DNA of 64,000 nt from Lytechinus variegatus (Eukaryota > Echinodermata > Echinoidea > Temnopleuroida > Toxopneustidae): the NCBI RefSeq assembly GCF_018143015.1, contig NC_054742.1, forward strand, positions 61,078,853 to 61,142,852, written 5' to 3'. Every line of letters begins with the position of its first letter. Within the stretch, counting starts at the first letter, position 1. Below, piece after piece: positions 11,591-24,928 of this stretch. The position numbers and the translations under genes were made by a program. The notes below the pieces were generated by a model that ran no database searches, had not been told where the DNA came from, and saw only the letters and a list, made by a program, of their open reading frames with translations.

Positions 11591-13413
11591 AATGGTGTAC
11601 TCCAGATTGAAAAGTAAATTCAGAGTAAAATAAAACAAGCAAATACAGAAATTTCATCAAAAGCCAACAGAAAATATTGAAAATAAGTTGAATTCATGTT
11701 TAAGGGAAAAAAGCGGAATGCCTCTGGCCGGCCGTCACCTGCATCACGCAGTTCAATATAGCAGCAGTGCTGACTTTGAATACTACTCTAACTCGCACAA
11801 GATGTTCAGTGATACATGGTTACTCTTATGTCCACTTTTTATATCACTAGACCAATAAACTTACAGAGATATGATGGTTATTCAACAAAAAACCCCACAT
11901 GGCCAAAGTTCATTGACCTTACATGACCTTTGACCTTGATCATGTGACCTGAAACTCGAACAGGATGTTCAGTGATACTTGATTACTCTTATGTACAAGT
12001 TTCATGAATCAGATCCATAAACTTTCAAAGTTATGATGGTAATTCAACAGATACACCCAATTCGGCCAAAGTTCATTGACCTTTGACCTTGGTCATGTGA
12101 CCTGAAACTCAAACAGGATGTTCAGTGATACTTGATTACTCTAATGTCCAAGTTTAATGAACTAGACCAATAACTTTCAAAGTTATGATGGTAATTCAAC
12201 AGATACCCCCGATTCGGCCAAAGTTCATTGACCCTAAATGACCTTTGACCTTAATCATGAGACCTGAAACTTGCACAAAATTTTCAGTGATGCTTGATTA
12301 CTATTATGTCCAAGTTCATGAATCAGATCCATAAACTTTCAAAGTTATGATGTGAATTCAACAGATATCCCCAATTCGGCAAAGTTCATTGACCCTAAAT
12401 GACCTTTGACCTTGGTCATGTGACGTGAAACTCATGCAGGATGTTCATTGATACTTGATTAATCTTATGTCCAAGTTTCATGAACTAGGTCCATATATTT
12501 TTTCTATGACATTTCAAAAACTTAACCTCAGGTTAAGATTTCGATGTTGATTCCTCCAACATGGTCTAAGTTCATTGACCCTAAATGACCTTTGACCTTG
12601 GTCATGTGACATGAAACTCTAATAGGATGTTCAGTAATACTTTATTAACCTTATGGCCAAGTTTTATTAACTAGGTCCATATACTTTCTAAGTTATGACG
12701 TCATTTCAAAAACTTAACCTCAGGTTAAGATTTGATGTTGACGCCGCCGCCGCCGTCGGAAAAGCGGCGCCTATAGTCTCACTTTGCTTCGCAGGTGAGA
12801 CAAAAATCAGGTATGAAACTGAAGGACGATTAAATGAAATATGAATTGTCAGAAAGTTATGAGCACTTACATTTTGAAAATACAAAAGATATCTAGATCA
12901 TGCACTTTCCAAGTACCTTAGTACATATTTCACCTCTTTTACCAAGTTTATCAGAAGATTTGGTGCTCCTTTTATGGGCAGACATTAGAAGTTATACAGC
13001 ATTTCATCTTGGATGAATTGTTTGCCAGATCATTAGAATGGGCAAAAAGAAATGTTTGGATGTTTCTTTCCAGTTCCCACAGGGAAAGAGTCTCAGACAA
13101 GTGATATCACAGTTCTTGTTTCATATGGCCAATGGACGGACCTCCATACAGTGATCTTGACATACAAATGCTCAGAACTTTTATAACTCTGCTTGTCCAA
13201 ATTTACTCTAACTTTTGTTGAGCTTATTATTTGATATCCACGTTATAATATGAGCATTTGAAATATATCGTAATGCAAATATTTTGACCGTCAAACTTTG
13301 CTACCTTGTTAAATATTGAGGAAATTTACAATAGGCCAATTGTTTTGTCTGATTTTACTCTAAAATGTTCAAAATCACATGACATTCAACCTGGAGTACC
13401 TGTTTAATTCAAA
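11591..13413. mobile_element. MITE split by a minisatellite element
   Basis: The left end 'ggtgtactccagattgaaaa' (11,594) is the inverse of 'ttcaacctggagtacctgtt' at about 13,387-13,406. Next to the ends, 'cagagtaaaata' mirrors 'gattttactctaaaa'. Between the halves sit the 1.1-kb minisatellite element and about 380 bp of further sequence, so the MITE is the older insertion. Confidence 0.6.
11712..12801 (+). mobile_element. DR1 minisatellite element, long copy
   Basis: The head is 'gcggaatgcctctggccgg' and the tail 'tcgcaggtgagacaaaaatc'. Between them are about six tandem monomers; the phrase 'gatgttcagtgata' or a variant starts at about 11,801, 11,964, 12,118, 12,279, 12,439 and 12,625, so the period is 154-185 bp. 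Five monomers hold TGACCTTTGACCT followed by a CATGTGAC-type E-box. The tail carries a GC-rich 'gccgccgccgccg' block that can fold. There is no protein. The architecture (tandem core, short inverted ends, AAAA after the 3' end) resembles non-autonomous Helentron-type elements; that assignment is inference. Confidence 0.8.
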
Positions 13414-13712
13414 CAAATGCATCTTCCTAGAATGATCAGAACTAGGTTTTTGCTCTGCTTGTCCAAATTTACTCAAATTTTGTTGAGCTTATTTGATATC
13501 CCCGTTATAATATGAGCATTTGAAATATATCGTTAATCTGCAAAATTTTGAACGTCAAACTTTGCTACCCTTGTTAAATATTGAGGAAATTTTTACAATA
13601 GGCCAATTGTTCTGTCTGATTTTACTCTAAAATGTTCAAATCACATGACATTCAACCTGGAGTACATGTTTATTCAAACAAATGCATCTTCCTAGGACAT
13701 GATCAGAACTAG
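13186..13712. repeat. Tandem duplication, ~265-bp unit
   Basis: The block from 'ctctgcttgtccaaatttac' to 'gatcagaactaggttt' occurs at about 13,190-13,452 and again at about 13,456-13,716, with small indels. It contains the right half of the MITE noted above, so the MITE end was duplicated with its flank. Confidence 0.85.
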
Positions 13713-13794
13713 GTTTGGCTTCACATCACAAACAATAATCTATGCAGATGTTAAACAGGAAACACTACAGGAACTTTAAATTGGATACAAAACA

Positions 13795-16700
13795 TTTATT
13801 ACTAGAATCATCAACACAATATGTACAATTATGATACCATAACCAAGGAATGACATGGCTGAAGAGATACCTGTTAAAATAATGCAAATAAAGAGAAAAG
13901 GAATTTTAAAATGTTCAGCTGTGGTAACAACTTAATCAATAAATTGACCACCCAAGCATTTGGAAAAATTATTATATTTATATGCAGAATGATTCTGGCA
14001 AAAAATGTATTTATTGATAATGAACAAAATGTTATTCTAGCTGGGTGTTCTGGTCTTCCTAAGAAAATAAATTATCCCACATATGCTTTTCTATGGTGAC
14101 GATCTGCAGTGTGGCTGTTTTTTCAACTAAGATTGAGCGATTCCAGAATGTTAGTTTTCTGTAGATGAACTAAATCAACGGTGACACGGTGTCAATTATC
14201 CTTGATTTGAAAGTATATCTTCCTTAAATCATTGTTGATTGCAACTATTAGTTCGGGTTCAACAGAGCAACTATGAACATTAGTGAACATGAGAGAATGA
14301 ATTACATTCCTTACAAAGCAAAACTGATAATAGATGACAATATGACATACACTTTAACAATGAATGAATTGATCATCTCTCTTACTGAACCCAAAGCCGG
14401 GAGCAGTTTCACAAATACATGTATTGCAGTAAGACTGAAAGTCACATTTCAAGTGCCAAAATAACAATACAAATATCAGTGGTGAGCATGCAGTCAGCGA
14501 AAGTCCTTTAGAAATCATTTGACCGATGTGACAGTGCACTATATACCAAACACAGCCAGGATTTCAAGTACAATTTTTGAGTTACACTAATAGAACCCAT
14601 CTATAAAAAACGTTTTGGTAAAAGGGTCAATAATTTGAATCATTGAACTTGTATTCACCTAACATTCCATTAATACATATATGTATCAACCTTGGAATCC
14701 TTTTTTATATTTGTTCATCTTATGATGAAATTCTAATTTTACTTGTTTTTAATATCGAGTACCCTCTCTTGATAACATTTCCTTCTTTTTTTAAAAAAAA
14801 AAAGATACTTCAAATACTTATGAAACAAATTTTATTGTGACTAAAATCAGAAAGCAACAGAGACAGATCTCAATCAAAATGTTTAAGCCCATTCCATTCT
14901 ATATCAAAAAGGGGGAAATGTTATTAATGATTTTACTTCAATTTGGCACCTGTTCAAAATAGATTTTCATGTAAGATTTATCCAAGCAAAGACATTTATC
15001 CTCTGTATCATAACTGTCTTAGGGCACACCCATTCATAAAAGCCAGTAATGAATATATCAGTGTGAGTTAAGAACTCTCTGTGAAGCACCTTCATTTTTA
15101 CTAAATTTTCTTCATTGAAACCCCTAAGAAGAGATCTATTTTCTTATAAAGAGAACACCATTTTCACAGTAAGGTACAAAGAGGCAGATCCCAATAAACC
15201 AAATCCATATAAACTACATTAAATCAATACAAAATTGTGTTGCTGAATCATGATGCAGTTGATATCGTTTTGCACATTCAAAACAGATGTAACTTGTTGC
15301 AACTATTGACACGTCAGTGAAATACATTAAAAAATGTATATGTATTCTTTTTAATATAAAAATATAACAATTCATTAATTTGACATATTGTTTCGTGTAT
15401 CAGTGTAGCTACTTTCAACAGGGAAGAATCAAATGTTAAAATGCCATTTGAATTACTGCTAAAAAGCGGTGGCATGAGTAATATTCCCTTCTTCCCAGAC
15501 TCTGACACAACATTTCTAGAATTTTCAGTTGAGAGCTGCTAAACTGAACAAGAACTTTCAAGTACCCCAGTATATCAAAATCTAAAAAATAGTATTTTTG
15601 GTGAGGAAATCAGTACTTTCTAAGATATACCATTATTACCATAGGACAACACACCAATCTGAAACTTTGGAAATCAGTAATTTGCATGAAACCATCAGTA
15701 TTCTTCAGTGCTACATGGCAGCTCCCCACCATGTAGGACAAGATTTTAATAAATGGCAACACCTTTAAAAGTCTGTCACCTTTATATTTCAAGTTGAAAA
15801 TACCTGCACGTTCAAATAAACAAAATGACGAAGGATCTCTCTTTTGATTTATCCCTGGTATGAGAATATTTGCAATAAATCTTACGTGAGAGAATTATTA
15901 CAAGTAATATGAATAACGTTGAATTAACTCCAGAATTCACTTCCCTTAGCTTAGGATCTCATTCCTCTCTCAGTTAAGTCGGTAGTTATTTATGGTAGTT
16001 ATGTTGTTTATAAGTTTAATATTTAAGGTAGTTAAGTTATATAAGTAATTTAGTTCAGTTAATTAAATTAAGTAGTTAGGTTTTGTAATGTAAGATGCTA
16101 GAGAAATCTTAATAGGCACCATATAAATAGTGAATTATTAATATTGTAACATTCTCTTCACGGAAGTGATTCATCCAGTCAAGTATAGTCAACCCTGAAT
16201 AACTGAATCTTTACTTGAGTAGTATGTTTATAGATTTGTCTTTCATCCACTATAAATCAATAGATAACAATAACATTCGATATTGACTATATATCATTAA
16301 CAAATATAAATGGCCGCATTGCAGAAAAAATGTTCAGCTTTAATACCAATCGTCTCCTTCCAACACATTATTTAGAGAATTATCAAGATCTATGTACATT
16401 TAGTGCATTCAAAATTATTTTAGCGTATCAGAGAGCAGAAACAAACTTTTATGAAACATATTTCTAAATGATTTTCATACATACATGTACCAACATAGTT
16501 TCTCAATAATTCTACATGTATCTCTGAACATATTTCATCTCATCTACATGAATACATTGTTAGTTCCAACCATCCTTTCTCCAATTTATAATGTCATCAC
16601 TTGTAGATTCATTGTTGCCCCAGTAGATGTGTGATTACTTCTCAAACTATTTATCTGAACATTTAATAATATCAAATTTTTTAAAAAGGAAAATTTCATG

Positions 16701-16959
16701 ATTTTTAAAAATATTTGCTCTTCTCAATATCAACTCTTCAATGTTTTGAATATTTGTTTCCCCCTTTTTTTTGAATGAGCATAAAGCTGCATGTTGCAAT
16801 GTTGTTTGTCACTTTTAAATGTATCTCAATCATTAACCAGAAAAGGAAAATAAAATCCTATTTACAGATAGGCCATCAAATCCATGTACTTAGGATTTAT
16901 TACATAACCCAATACCAAGGTTCTGCTTGAGCGTTGATCCTCAATACACGCCAGACTCC
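13795..16959 (-). other. Probable long 3' UTR of SRSF7 copy A
   Basis: No open frame of note occurs here, but scattered blocks match the region after the SRSF7-B stop in the same order. Examples: the segment just after the stop to 'catgcagctttatgct'; 'agtcaaccctgaat' with 'caatagataacaa'; 'gataatagatgacaatatga'; and the end block around 13,740-13,830. A minus-strand AATAAA sits at 13,795-13,800, where copy B has ATTAAA (36,976-36,981). Another AATAAA at 16,896-16,901 is a candidate proximal poly(A) signal. Whether one transcript spans the whole stretch is not shown; the 3' part could be conserved downstream DNA. Confidence 0.5.
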
Positions 16960-19900
16960 TTACGATCTTGAACGACTGTATGATATATATGAAAAAAAGA
17001 CAGAATAAAATCTGGTAACCAGAAATCACTTGAAAAGGAACCTTACAGCTAGCTCCTAGAGAAATTTTAAGAGAAATCAGAATTTTTTTAGAGTTAAAAC
17101 CCCCTAGATATATCTCTTTATCCAATGTGAGATAGTTCACTTTGAAAAAGCCTAGTGGCTTGATGTTTCCAACAGAGCGTGGATTTGGACAGAATATTGC
17201 CTTGTTCATATTTGCTATGGTGATCATAAGATGGATTAGTGTCGTAACATAGGTAGTAGCTATGGGCTAGAAATTTACATTAACACTATTTCAGAGCTGC
17301 CAAATTTTACAAGTAAAAATAATAATTCATTAAGCTCAATAGTCATATTTTTTAGATAAAAGTAGTATTTTCATACGCTTGATTTCGCCCCTGATCTTAC
17401 TGTCATCAACACTGAAAATTCTGTTGAATATTCTCATAAAAAATGAATCCTTCAGTTTTAAAGATCAGATTCAGAATCATGACTCGCTCTTTTTGCATAA
17501 TCCAAGAGGAAGCAAAACATCGCCCATGTCATGATTACATGAGGACCTATGTAAACAATATGGCCCGTATTCTGAAGTTAAGTTTAACTTAGACAATGGT
17601 CTAACTATGTGCTAATATTATGGGAAGCCAAAAGTGTCTAAATTTTATTAAGTTGTATGTTTCTTGTGTTTACTGTGCTCTTTCCTGATTCATCGATGGT
17701 GAAGACAATAATTTATTTATACTTCCTAGACAATCATGAATGATTTGAGAGCCAAATGAGCTGAAATATGATATCTCTACTGTTGGTGATTTTTGTAAAA
17801 ATTGGCTTTCCATACTTAAATCACAAATTTTAAAATACTTGCTCTCTATAGAAGGGAGGGGGATGCATGCAACAAGCAACTAATCTGACTGGGGACAATG
17901 CTCAGCTTCCTATCAGTTAATCATATTTCATACAGAAAAAGAAATAAGAAAAAAATAAAATTAAATAAGAAAAAAGAAATGACATATCAAAGAGACCCAC
18001 CTCCTGCTTCGGACATGGCTACGTGTTTGGCTATAGCTTCCGCTTCGGTTACGGCTACGGCTGCGGCTGCGACTCCTGTACCTGGGAGGGCTTCTGGAAA
18101 CACGACGGCGGCGAGGGCTTCGAGATCGAGACCTAGAATAGGATCTGAAGTGAGAAGGGCACAAATTTTTTCAAAGAAACATCAGTATTGAAAATCAAAT
18201 TACACAATGACATTATCCCAGCAACAAACTGAAGCAGCCAATCCAGATGGCTGGGAATCGTGTCATAGAAAGAAACAAGATACTTTTCATGAAACTTATT
18301 TACTGGCGCTATTGTTTATATTTGATGGGGGTGTGAAACAGCTCCTAAAACTCAGAAAGAGGTTAGTTGTATTTCAGCACACTGTGCATAAACACAAAAA
18401 GATCTTACAGATTAAATAAGATAAGGATCTCTTATAATAGGGGGGAAACAAATGCTTTAGCTTGTTGTTGAAAAGTATTGAATCATTATTTATTTCGTCC
18501 TCCCCTTGAAAATGTTAAGAAACTAAAAAAAAAGACATTTGTAAAATTTCTAGAATCTTTTGTGTTGTATTGAGTGACATCATAATTGTTATAAGTAAAA
18601 AGTTAGTTATTTCTCTTTATCTGGAGGGGGGGCAAACTTGAAGCCTGTCAAAAGCTTTGTTAAGAAACTTGATCAACTAACTTTTAAATCCTCAAATAGT
18701 GTAGTGTAGTTTTTGTATATCTGGCACCCTCTCTTAGTAATTATGTATTCTTTAAATAGGGGCCCTTTGAACAATAACTTTTGCAAATAAAGTACCGTAA
18801 TTAAATTAGATATCGAAAAGCTACATCCTGAAAATTTTAGCCCTTGCTTGAGAAATATATTTATATTAAAACAAAAATGATTAAAAATGTATATTTCAAT
18901 TTGATTGGATACCCAAGCAAAATGAATTTTTACTTAAAATTGCAAAATTCATCCAACAAAAAATAATCTAATATGTCAATATGTAGTGCTGTTTACTACG
19001 ACCATATAGTAAATTGCTCCTTGATATGTGGTATATCATTATCCAATATCCTCCACATCATATAAATTTAGGGCATACACATAAAGGATTTGAAATTGTG
19101 ACATGCACTTTTAGGAGGGATCAACTAAAACTGGAATTAGGCTTTAAGGCTACTAAACATGAGCATAGATAAACATTCTCACAAGAACATTCAATCTTCA
19201 TCAAAAGTCTACACCAGTATACTACCTGAATTGAAAATAACTGCAAAAGAAGATGACATTGATGTAAATCATTTACAGATGTGCAGGTCGACAAAAACAC
19301 ATTGCTGGCGCGCTGAGGGGGACTCGTTTTTACTACCCTTGTAGCCTCTGATTATCCGATGCCCTACTGCCACGGTGCTTTCTTTTACCTTACAGACTAC
19401 TTTAGTTGATCATCAAAAAGGAATGTCCACACGAGGCTTCTTACTTGGGGCACGATGCCAGCTGACCCTTACCGTGTCCAAAACATTCCTTTGTTGGATG
19501 ATTTCTACCATTATTCCCCAAATTGGCAGCCTTTAACTTTTTGATAACTACATGTAGATTTTTCAGCCAGTGGGCAGCTTTGGGGACGTGGCGAAGATCA
19601 CTGACAAAGATGGCCGAACATGGCCCTACCGGTGTGGTTGCTCACACCTACGCTGTACTCATCGGAGAGAACTGATGGATGCAAGAAGGGCGCATGGTGC
19701 GACATTGTTGCTTTGAACATGAAGGGTTATGATGGCAGAGGCATTGTGGGTTGTCAATAGGACCGTACTAGTTGGGCCCTGAAAGGGGTAAGGATTAAGG
19801 TAGTGGTTCACAAACACTGATTTTTTAAAGTTGGTTTACAAGTGCTTGGCCTAAGACCAATGGGTCAAATTTACACAATTCCAGATGGATCATCCCCATT

Positions 19901-22900
19901 CGGGAAAGATACTTTTGGTCCACCTTTCTTTCTGTCTAATAACTGCCATTTGGTCAAATCATCAAATTTTATTACTAATTGTGCTTAGATTTTGGTCTAA
20001 TCACACAATAATTTGTGAACTCTGATATTGGAACGTTTGTTTAGCAGGATCTACAATCCTCCTAAGTGTTTGGATGGGGGGGAGGGGGGGGGGGGGAAGA
20101 AAGGGCATTAAAGTATAATATTGTTTCTCTGAATTTAAACATTTGCCCTTTGATTAAATGAAGTTAGACCGTGTAGAGTTTGATATATTATTAATAAGAC
20201 CAAGTGGTTTTAGGCCAAGACTGTGCAAACCTCTGACTGGTTCAACAACAAAAATCAACCCTAATTCAATTACATTATCAAAGCAGCACAACTGAATTGA
20301 ATCGAATAAAAAGTATCATCCTAATATGAAATTTGCACACCAAAAAATTTTTTTAAAAGACATATTTTCAGGAATACTCGTGTCGCATCGCAATGCTATC
20401 CTTAACAAGTATATCGCAAATTTCATCTCATAAATTAAGCTGATTTTAAAGGAAAATTTCCATGGCATTAACTTTTTGTGTTCTGGAAAAAAAATAGTCA
20501 AAACCTTCCAAGTGAAGGGTTTAGCCTGACCAGAAAAATATTAAATGAAAATAAGATGTATTACAATTTCTTATTGTAACTATCTTGAATAAAGGTTGAT
20601 GAATAGAGTTGAAACTATGCCACATTGGGCACAGGGTTTCCTCAAATACATTACCTGACAATGCTGGAACATTACCTATATCTGACCTAAAAGTACAAAT
20701 ACAGAGCTCTACACGTGCACGGTACTGCTGGACCTGTACTTTCTCAGTATCAGGAAAGCTATACATGTAGATGGGTGCGTTTCAAATTCATGTTTTACAT
20801 ATTGTTTGATATGGCTTGTTGTCATCATCAATATGAAAAAAAATATTCAAGGAAATTGGCTGGAAAAAAGAAAGGTGAAAAATAGATTTGTGCAGGTTTT
20901 ATATATATCAAAAGTCCCGTGGATGTTTCACAAAAAGTAAAGAATGATTCATAATCATGCTTAAATGTCAACAGGCACATATTATTCAACACATCATCTT
21001 ATTGATGGATACATGGTAGTGCACGTCTTATGCCCATGATCTGACCAATGTGGCAATGCACTTTATACCACATGCGACTGAAATGTAAGAGTGATTACAA
21101 ATGACATTTAAATTTTTGTCAAACACCCACTTGAAATGTAACCTGTGTTTCACTAAGATTGGAGTATTACAGAGAGTCGCACCTACATGAATAGTTTCAT
21201 GTAATAGTGGTCAAATCAAACTCTGAGGACAGGCACTTCTGTGTAGTCAGTCATCAATAAGGTTACGCACTATATAAGTATTTAAGGACGTTCCACAGTT
21301 GCATTTGCACATCATGAGATGCGCATATTTCACGCTATGCGCATTGACGTCACAATGGATTAACAGGTGATTAATCAGTGACAGGTATCAGCTGATTTTT
21401 CACATGATCTGCATTCTAACTGGAGATCTGATATGTTATTTTGTAAAGCTAACTAGCTGAAAATAATCCATGGACCAATGTTTTACGTATCATTACAATT
21501 TCTGAATACTTTACTCTGAAGTGGTGCAATGCATGACGGATGTGAGTGACCCCAATTTCGAATAAATGGTAGAGTGGTTTGGAATTTTTCCTCATATAGA
21601 TACAAAGCCTTTGGCGTGTTTTGGGTGTTTTAAATACATTGTAGCACACTTGCTCCAACGAAAGTGCTGATAGTGTGAAAACGAACAAATGAACCCCTAT
21701 TTTTTTATAATTACACCTGCCTCTAAAAACTTGCAAATTTCGGCAAAAATTACATTATTTTGAATAAAGTGCAACATTTATTGCCCTTCTTTGATTTGTT
21801 ATAGAAATTTCAATTTTTTTGAAGAAATGAAGGTGCTGCTAAAGGTAGCCTTAAAATGGCAAATGAATAACGTATGAATTTTCCATCTTCAGTATACAAT
21901 TCTGAACTACATGTATACTGAAAATTGTGATGAAATTTACATGGACTTTGACTTCGTAATAGAGGTTTAACCTCGACGTACAGTACAGTACAGTAGTGAT
22001 CTCATTGGGTCTTAAGTGCCAAATAATGCGCAATTCTCAAGAACTTCCAATTGGGTGAAGTTTAAAGCTCAACAGCAAAAATTAAGCACATGATCCCATG
22101 TTATTTCTTTGCATAAATATTCAGGTGCTAAATTAACTCTGTATAAACAAATTTGTGAAAATGATATGAATCTCATTTTAACTGTGGAATGTCTTTAAGC
22201 CATAGCCAAAGCAAGATTTCACACACTTAACTCTTTGTGAAACACCCCTTGAACAAAATCAGATATGTAAAATTTGGTTCTGAAATAGAACCTTTTTTTG
22301 ACTGATTTAATTAATTTCTATTCTTTACATTCAGCTCAATCAAGACTGAACTTTGACCTCACCTTGAGCGTCTACTACTCCTGTAACCACCTGGCGATCT
22401 TCTTCTCTTATCACGGCAGTCTCTTGCAAAGTGACCCCTCTGACCACACTCGTAGCATCGTTCATTTTCAATATTCCGACGGGGTCTAAAACCACCGGGT
22501 CTAAAGCCACGACCACGAGACCTCCTACTTTCACCAGAAGACATCTCAACTCGAACCTTTACTCCACAGAGATGTCTGTAAACAAAGTTTCAGAAAGAAT
22601 TTAACACCATCTGTACTTTGAACATTATTGTTCAACAAGGAAATGGAATGACTACATGTACAGTGTAGTTTATTTAACACACATATCACAACAATTAAAG
22701 AGATGGTCCAGGCTGGAAATATTAATTTCTCAATAAATAGAGTAAAATTCACAGAGCAAAATGCTGACAATTTGATCAAAATTGGATAACAAATAAAAAA
22801 GTTATTGAATATTAAATATTTGCATTATTCCAGTGAAACAGTTCTAGGCATGTCTTTATGAATATTCATTAGGTGGGCTGATTTTGGGCATATTTTATCA

Positions 22901-24913
22901 TATGAAATCAGGTTTATTTAAAATTTGTCTACTACAAAGAACTAAAACAGTTGGATTGACAACTGATTAATTGCATTAGTTATTTATTGACGGAACTTTA
23001 ATATTTCATTATCATGGCAGCACATCATTTACACATTCAAATGAAACATTAATGATTTCATGTAATAACATAGGAAAGTGTAACTTCATTATTTTATATC
23101 TGATTTTGATGAAATTTTCAGCATTTTGCTCTGTGAATTTTACTCTATTTAGATATAAATATTTTCAGCCTGGACCATCCCTTTAATGAGAGAACTATAT
23201 TTTTAATAGGGTTTTAGATTGTATCCAATTGCATGTGTTTTATTGGGTCACATACATACTGTATGCGCTCTTTATTTTTGTGCTAACATGCACCAGAGTG
23301 CAATGTTTCAACGAAACAACATATTTTCTTTAACCTGAGGAAACAAATAAGGTTATGAGAAAATGATAATGACCAGTGTCTCACTAGACCCTTAATAGTG
23401 GTGGTCGTTATTTCCCTCGCATTACAGAGTATTTTCAGTTAGTGGTCTCAAAGCCAAAAGAAAAGGAACACGATGTACTAACAATCTGACATTAGAAAAT
23501 CTTTGAAAATAAAGTAATATTTATCAAATATAAAAATATATAAAAGACTAAAGATGGAAATGAAAAGAATGCAAGTGTAGTCCCTCTTTGCAAGGAAATC
23601 TCCTTCCACTACATGTACTTATTACTTTTTCAACTAAGAAACATACATATTGTGACATTCAATCAAATTTTCACATTACTGGGTATCTGCTTTTTTGAAT
23701 TCTTATGAATAAACAAATTTACACTTGGGTTAGAATCTCCATTTTTGTGTTTGTTACATGTATTCATGAATTTTTGTATGAAATTAACCCTCTCAGCGTG
23801 TGCTGCTGCTCATTTTTAGGTACCGATAAAATGAATAATAAAATAAAATGTGATATAAAAAATAACAAATCTATTGAATTTTTAAAGTTCAGCCTTTTTT
23901 AATAACAGTTACACCATGATCAAATCTTGTTTCCACTTTCCTTTTTTATGTTATTACATAATATCATATTTTAGTTCATAATTTTTTTTTTCTATCTTTA
24001 TTCATCAATTTAAATCACAATGTGAAGAAACAAATCAAATTTACGTGATTAAACAGAGCAGCACTTAGGATTGTACTGTACAGTCTACAAGTCGAGCAGA
24101 TACATTTGTACAAATACAAGAAATTAAATATCAAATCTCCATTTTTGACATACTGGTATTTTACTTAAGTTTCTTCTTTGCCAAAAAGTTTTCAATGTCA
24201 CTAAAACCATTATGGGCTTTGAATTCCCGATATTAGGGATTTTTTATTTTTATACATGTGCATATCTTCTTTTTTTAAATAAGAAAATAAAGTGCAACAA
24301 TGATTATCTTGCCCATTAGATCTTTTTTTTTCATTCTTGGTGAACAAAATTGGAATAAATATCCACAAGAAAAGAGAAGAGATGACATTGCCCATCCATG
24401 AAGACATGCATAGAACTGATTTAACAAAATAATGAAAACTTTAGAATGACAGAAGTTGTCCGATTTCATTCTATACTGTATGTTCTAATCATATTATAGT
24501 CTGACTGGGCACTATTTAAAGTTACTATTATAGAAAATTTGCTATCCAATGGTAACTTCCATGAAATCCTTGATTCTGACTGGCTGTTGATCATTGTTAC
24601 CATGGCTGCACCCATTGACTGGCAAAGTTACTGTTTTACTAATTTTTATGCAACGGGACCCAGTACCCTTATATGTAAATAATAGTTCTTACGTGTCGTC
24701 AAGTTCTTCTACCGCATCCTCAGCATCACGCTTATCATCAAAAAATATGAAAGCAAAGCCTGGTGGGTTCCTAGCGACCCAGACATTCTTGACATGCCCA
24801 AATTTCATGAATGCTGTTTCCAAATCTGTCCGACTGGCGTCTGATGGCAAGTTTCCTACATACACCTTATTTTCGTACCGATCCGGTGAATATCCTCTGC
24901 CGTACCTCGACAT
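16960..24913 (-). CDS. SRSF7: SRSF7-like splicing factor, copy A (4 coding exons)
   Basis: This encodes an SR protein that binds exonic enhancers, promotes splice-site choice and, in vertebrates, mRNA export (family knowledge). Coding exons are 24,693-24,913, 22,363-22,575, 18,001-18,144 and 16,960-16,975, all with GT-AG borders and all intron junctions two bases into a codon; the total is 594 nt, 197 aa. RRM: RNP2 VYVGNL at residues 17-22 and RNP1 around 51-58 (PGFAFIFF). A CCHC zinc knuckle follows (C114, C117, H122, C127; [14 protein letters not shown]), which marks SRSF7 rather than SRSF3. The RS tail from about 139 ends SRSRS. The knuckle and the RRM-to-knuckle spacing fit SRSF7, but the tail is shorter than in human SRSF7 (238 aa). 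A conserved acceptor 15 nt before the ATG implies a non-coding first exon upstream. Reading on through exon 3 would add about 15 residues and stop, so intron-3 retention gives an altered tail. Confidence 0.92.
19159..19350 (-). promoter_or_regulatory. Second conserved intron-2 block, copy A
   Basis: This block matches 41,676-41,870 in copy B: 'gcgcgctgaggg' preceded by 'atttacagatgtgcaggt', and 'ctgcaaaagaagatgacatt'. On the minus strand both copies show 'cttcttttgcag' then 15 nt, then 'gtagta', a possible micro-exon, or decoy splice sites. Copy B has an extra roughly 28 bp between the two sub-blocks. It is likely splicing control sequence, but its role is not shown. Confidence 0.5.
19473..19778 (-). 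promoter_or_regulatory. Poison cassette exon in intron 2, copy A
   Basis: On the minus strand a good acceptor ('ttacccctttcag') precedes 19,778. One donor ('cgtag|gtgtgag') ends a 131-nt exon at 19,648; a stronger donor ('cacg|gtaaggg') would end a 306-nt form at 19,473. Spliced to coding exon 2, the frame reads R-A-Q-L-V-R-S-Y and then TGA at 19,754-19,756, before the RS tail. Copy B has the same exon, length, stop and both donors (42,058-42,362). Vertebrate SRSF7 and SRSF3 carry such cassettes, which send the mRNA to nonsense-mediated decay when the protein is abundant. Splicing here is predicted, not observed. Confidence 0.75.
22695..23187. mobile_element. Fold-back MITE family 1 in SRSF7-A intron 1
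   Basis: The ends are 'ttaaagagatggtccaggct' and 'cagcctggaccatccctttaa'. It is 493 bp, shorter than the copy at 8,641. It lies in the intron between coding exons 1 and 2 and is absent from copy B, so it inserted after the gene duplication. Confidence 0.85.
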
Positions 24914-24928
24914 GATTTACTCTGTATT
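24914..24928 (-). other. 5' UTR stub with conserved acceptor, copy A
   Basis: Fifteen bases lie between the start codon and a 3' splice site ('ttgattacag'). Copy B has the same layout (14 bases, 'tttataacag'), with matching 'aata.aga..aaatcATG'. The rest of the 5' UTR must lie on one or more upstream exons that I could not place. Confidence 0.7.

Noticed and set aside
17898-18191. Ala/Thr-rich frame antisense to SRSF7-A exon 3
   Set aside because: It is the shadow of the RS codons; the minus-strand reading with splice sites and the matching copy B is the real gene.
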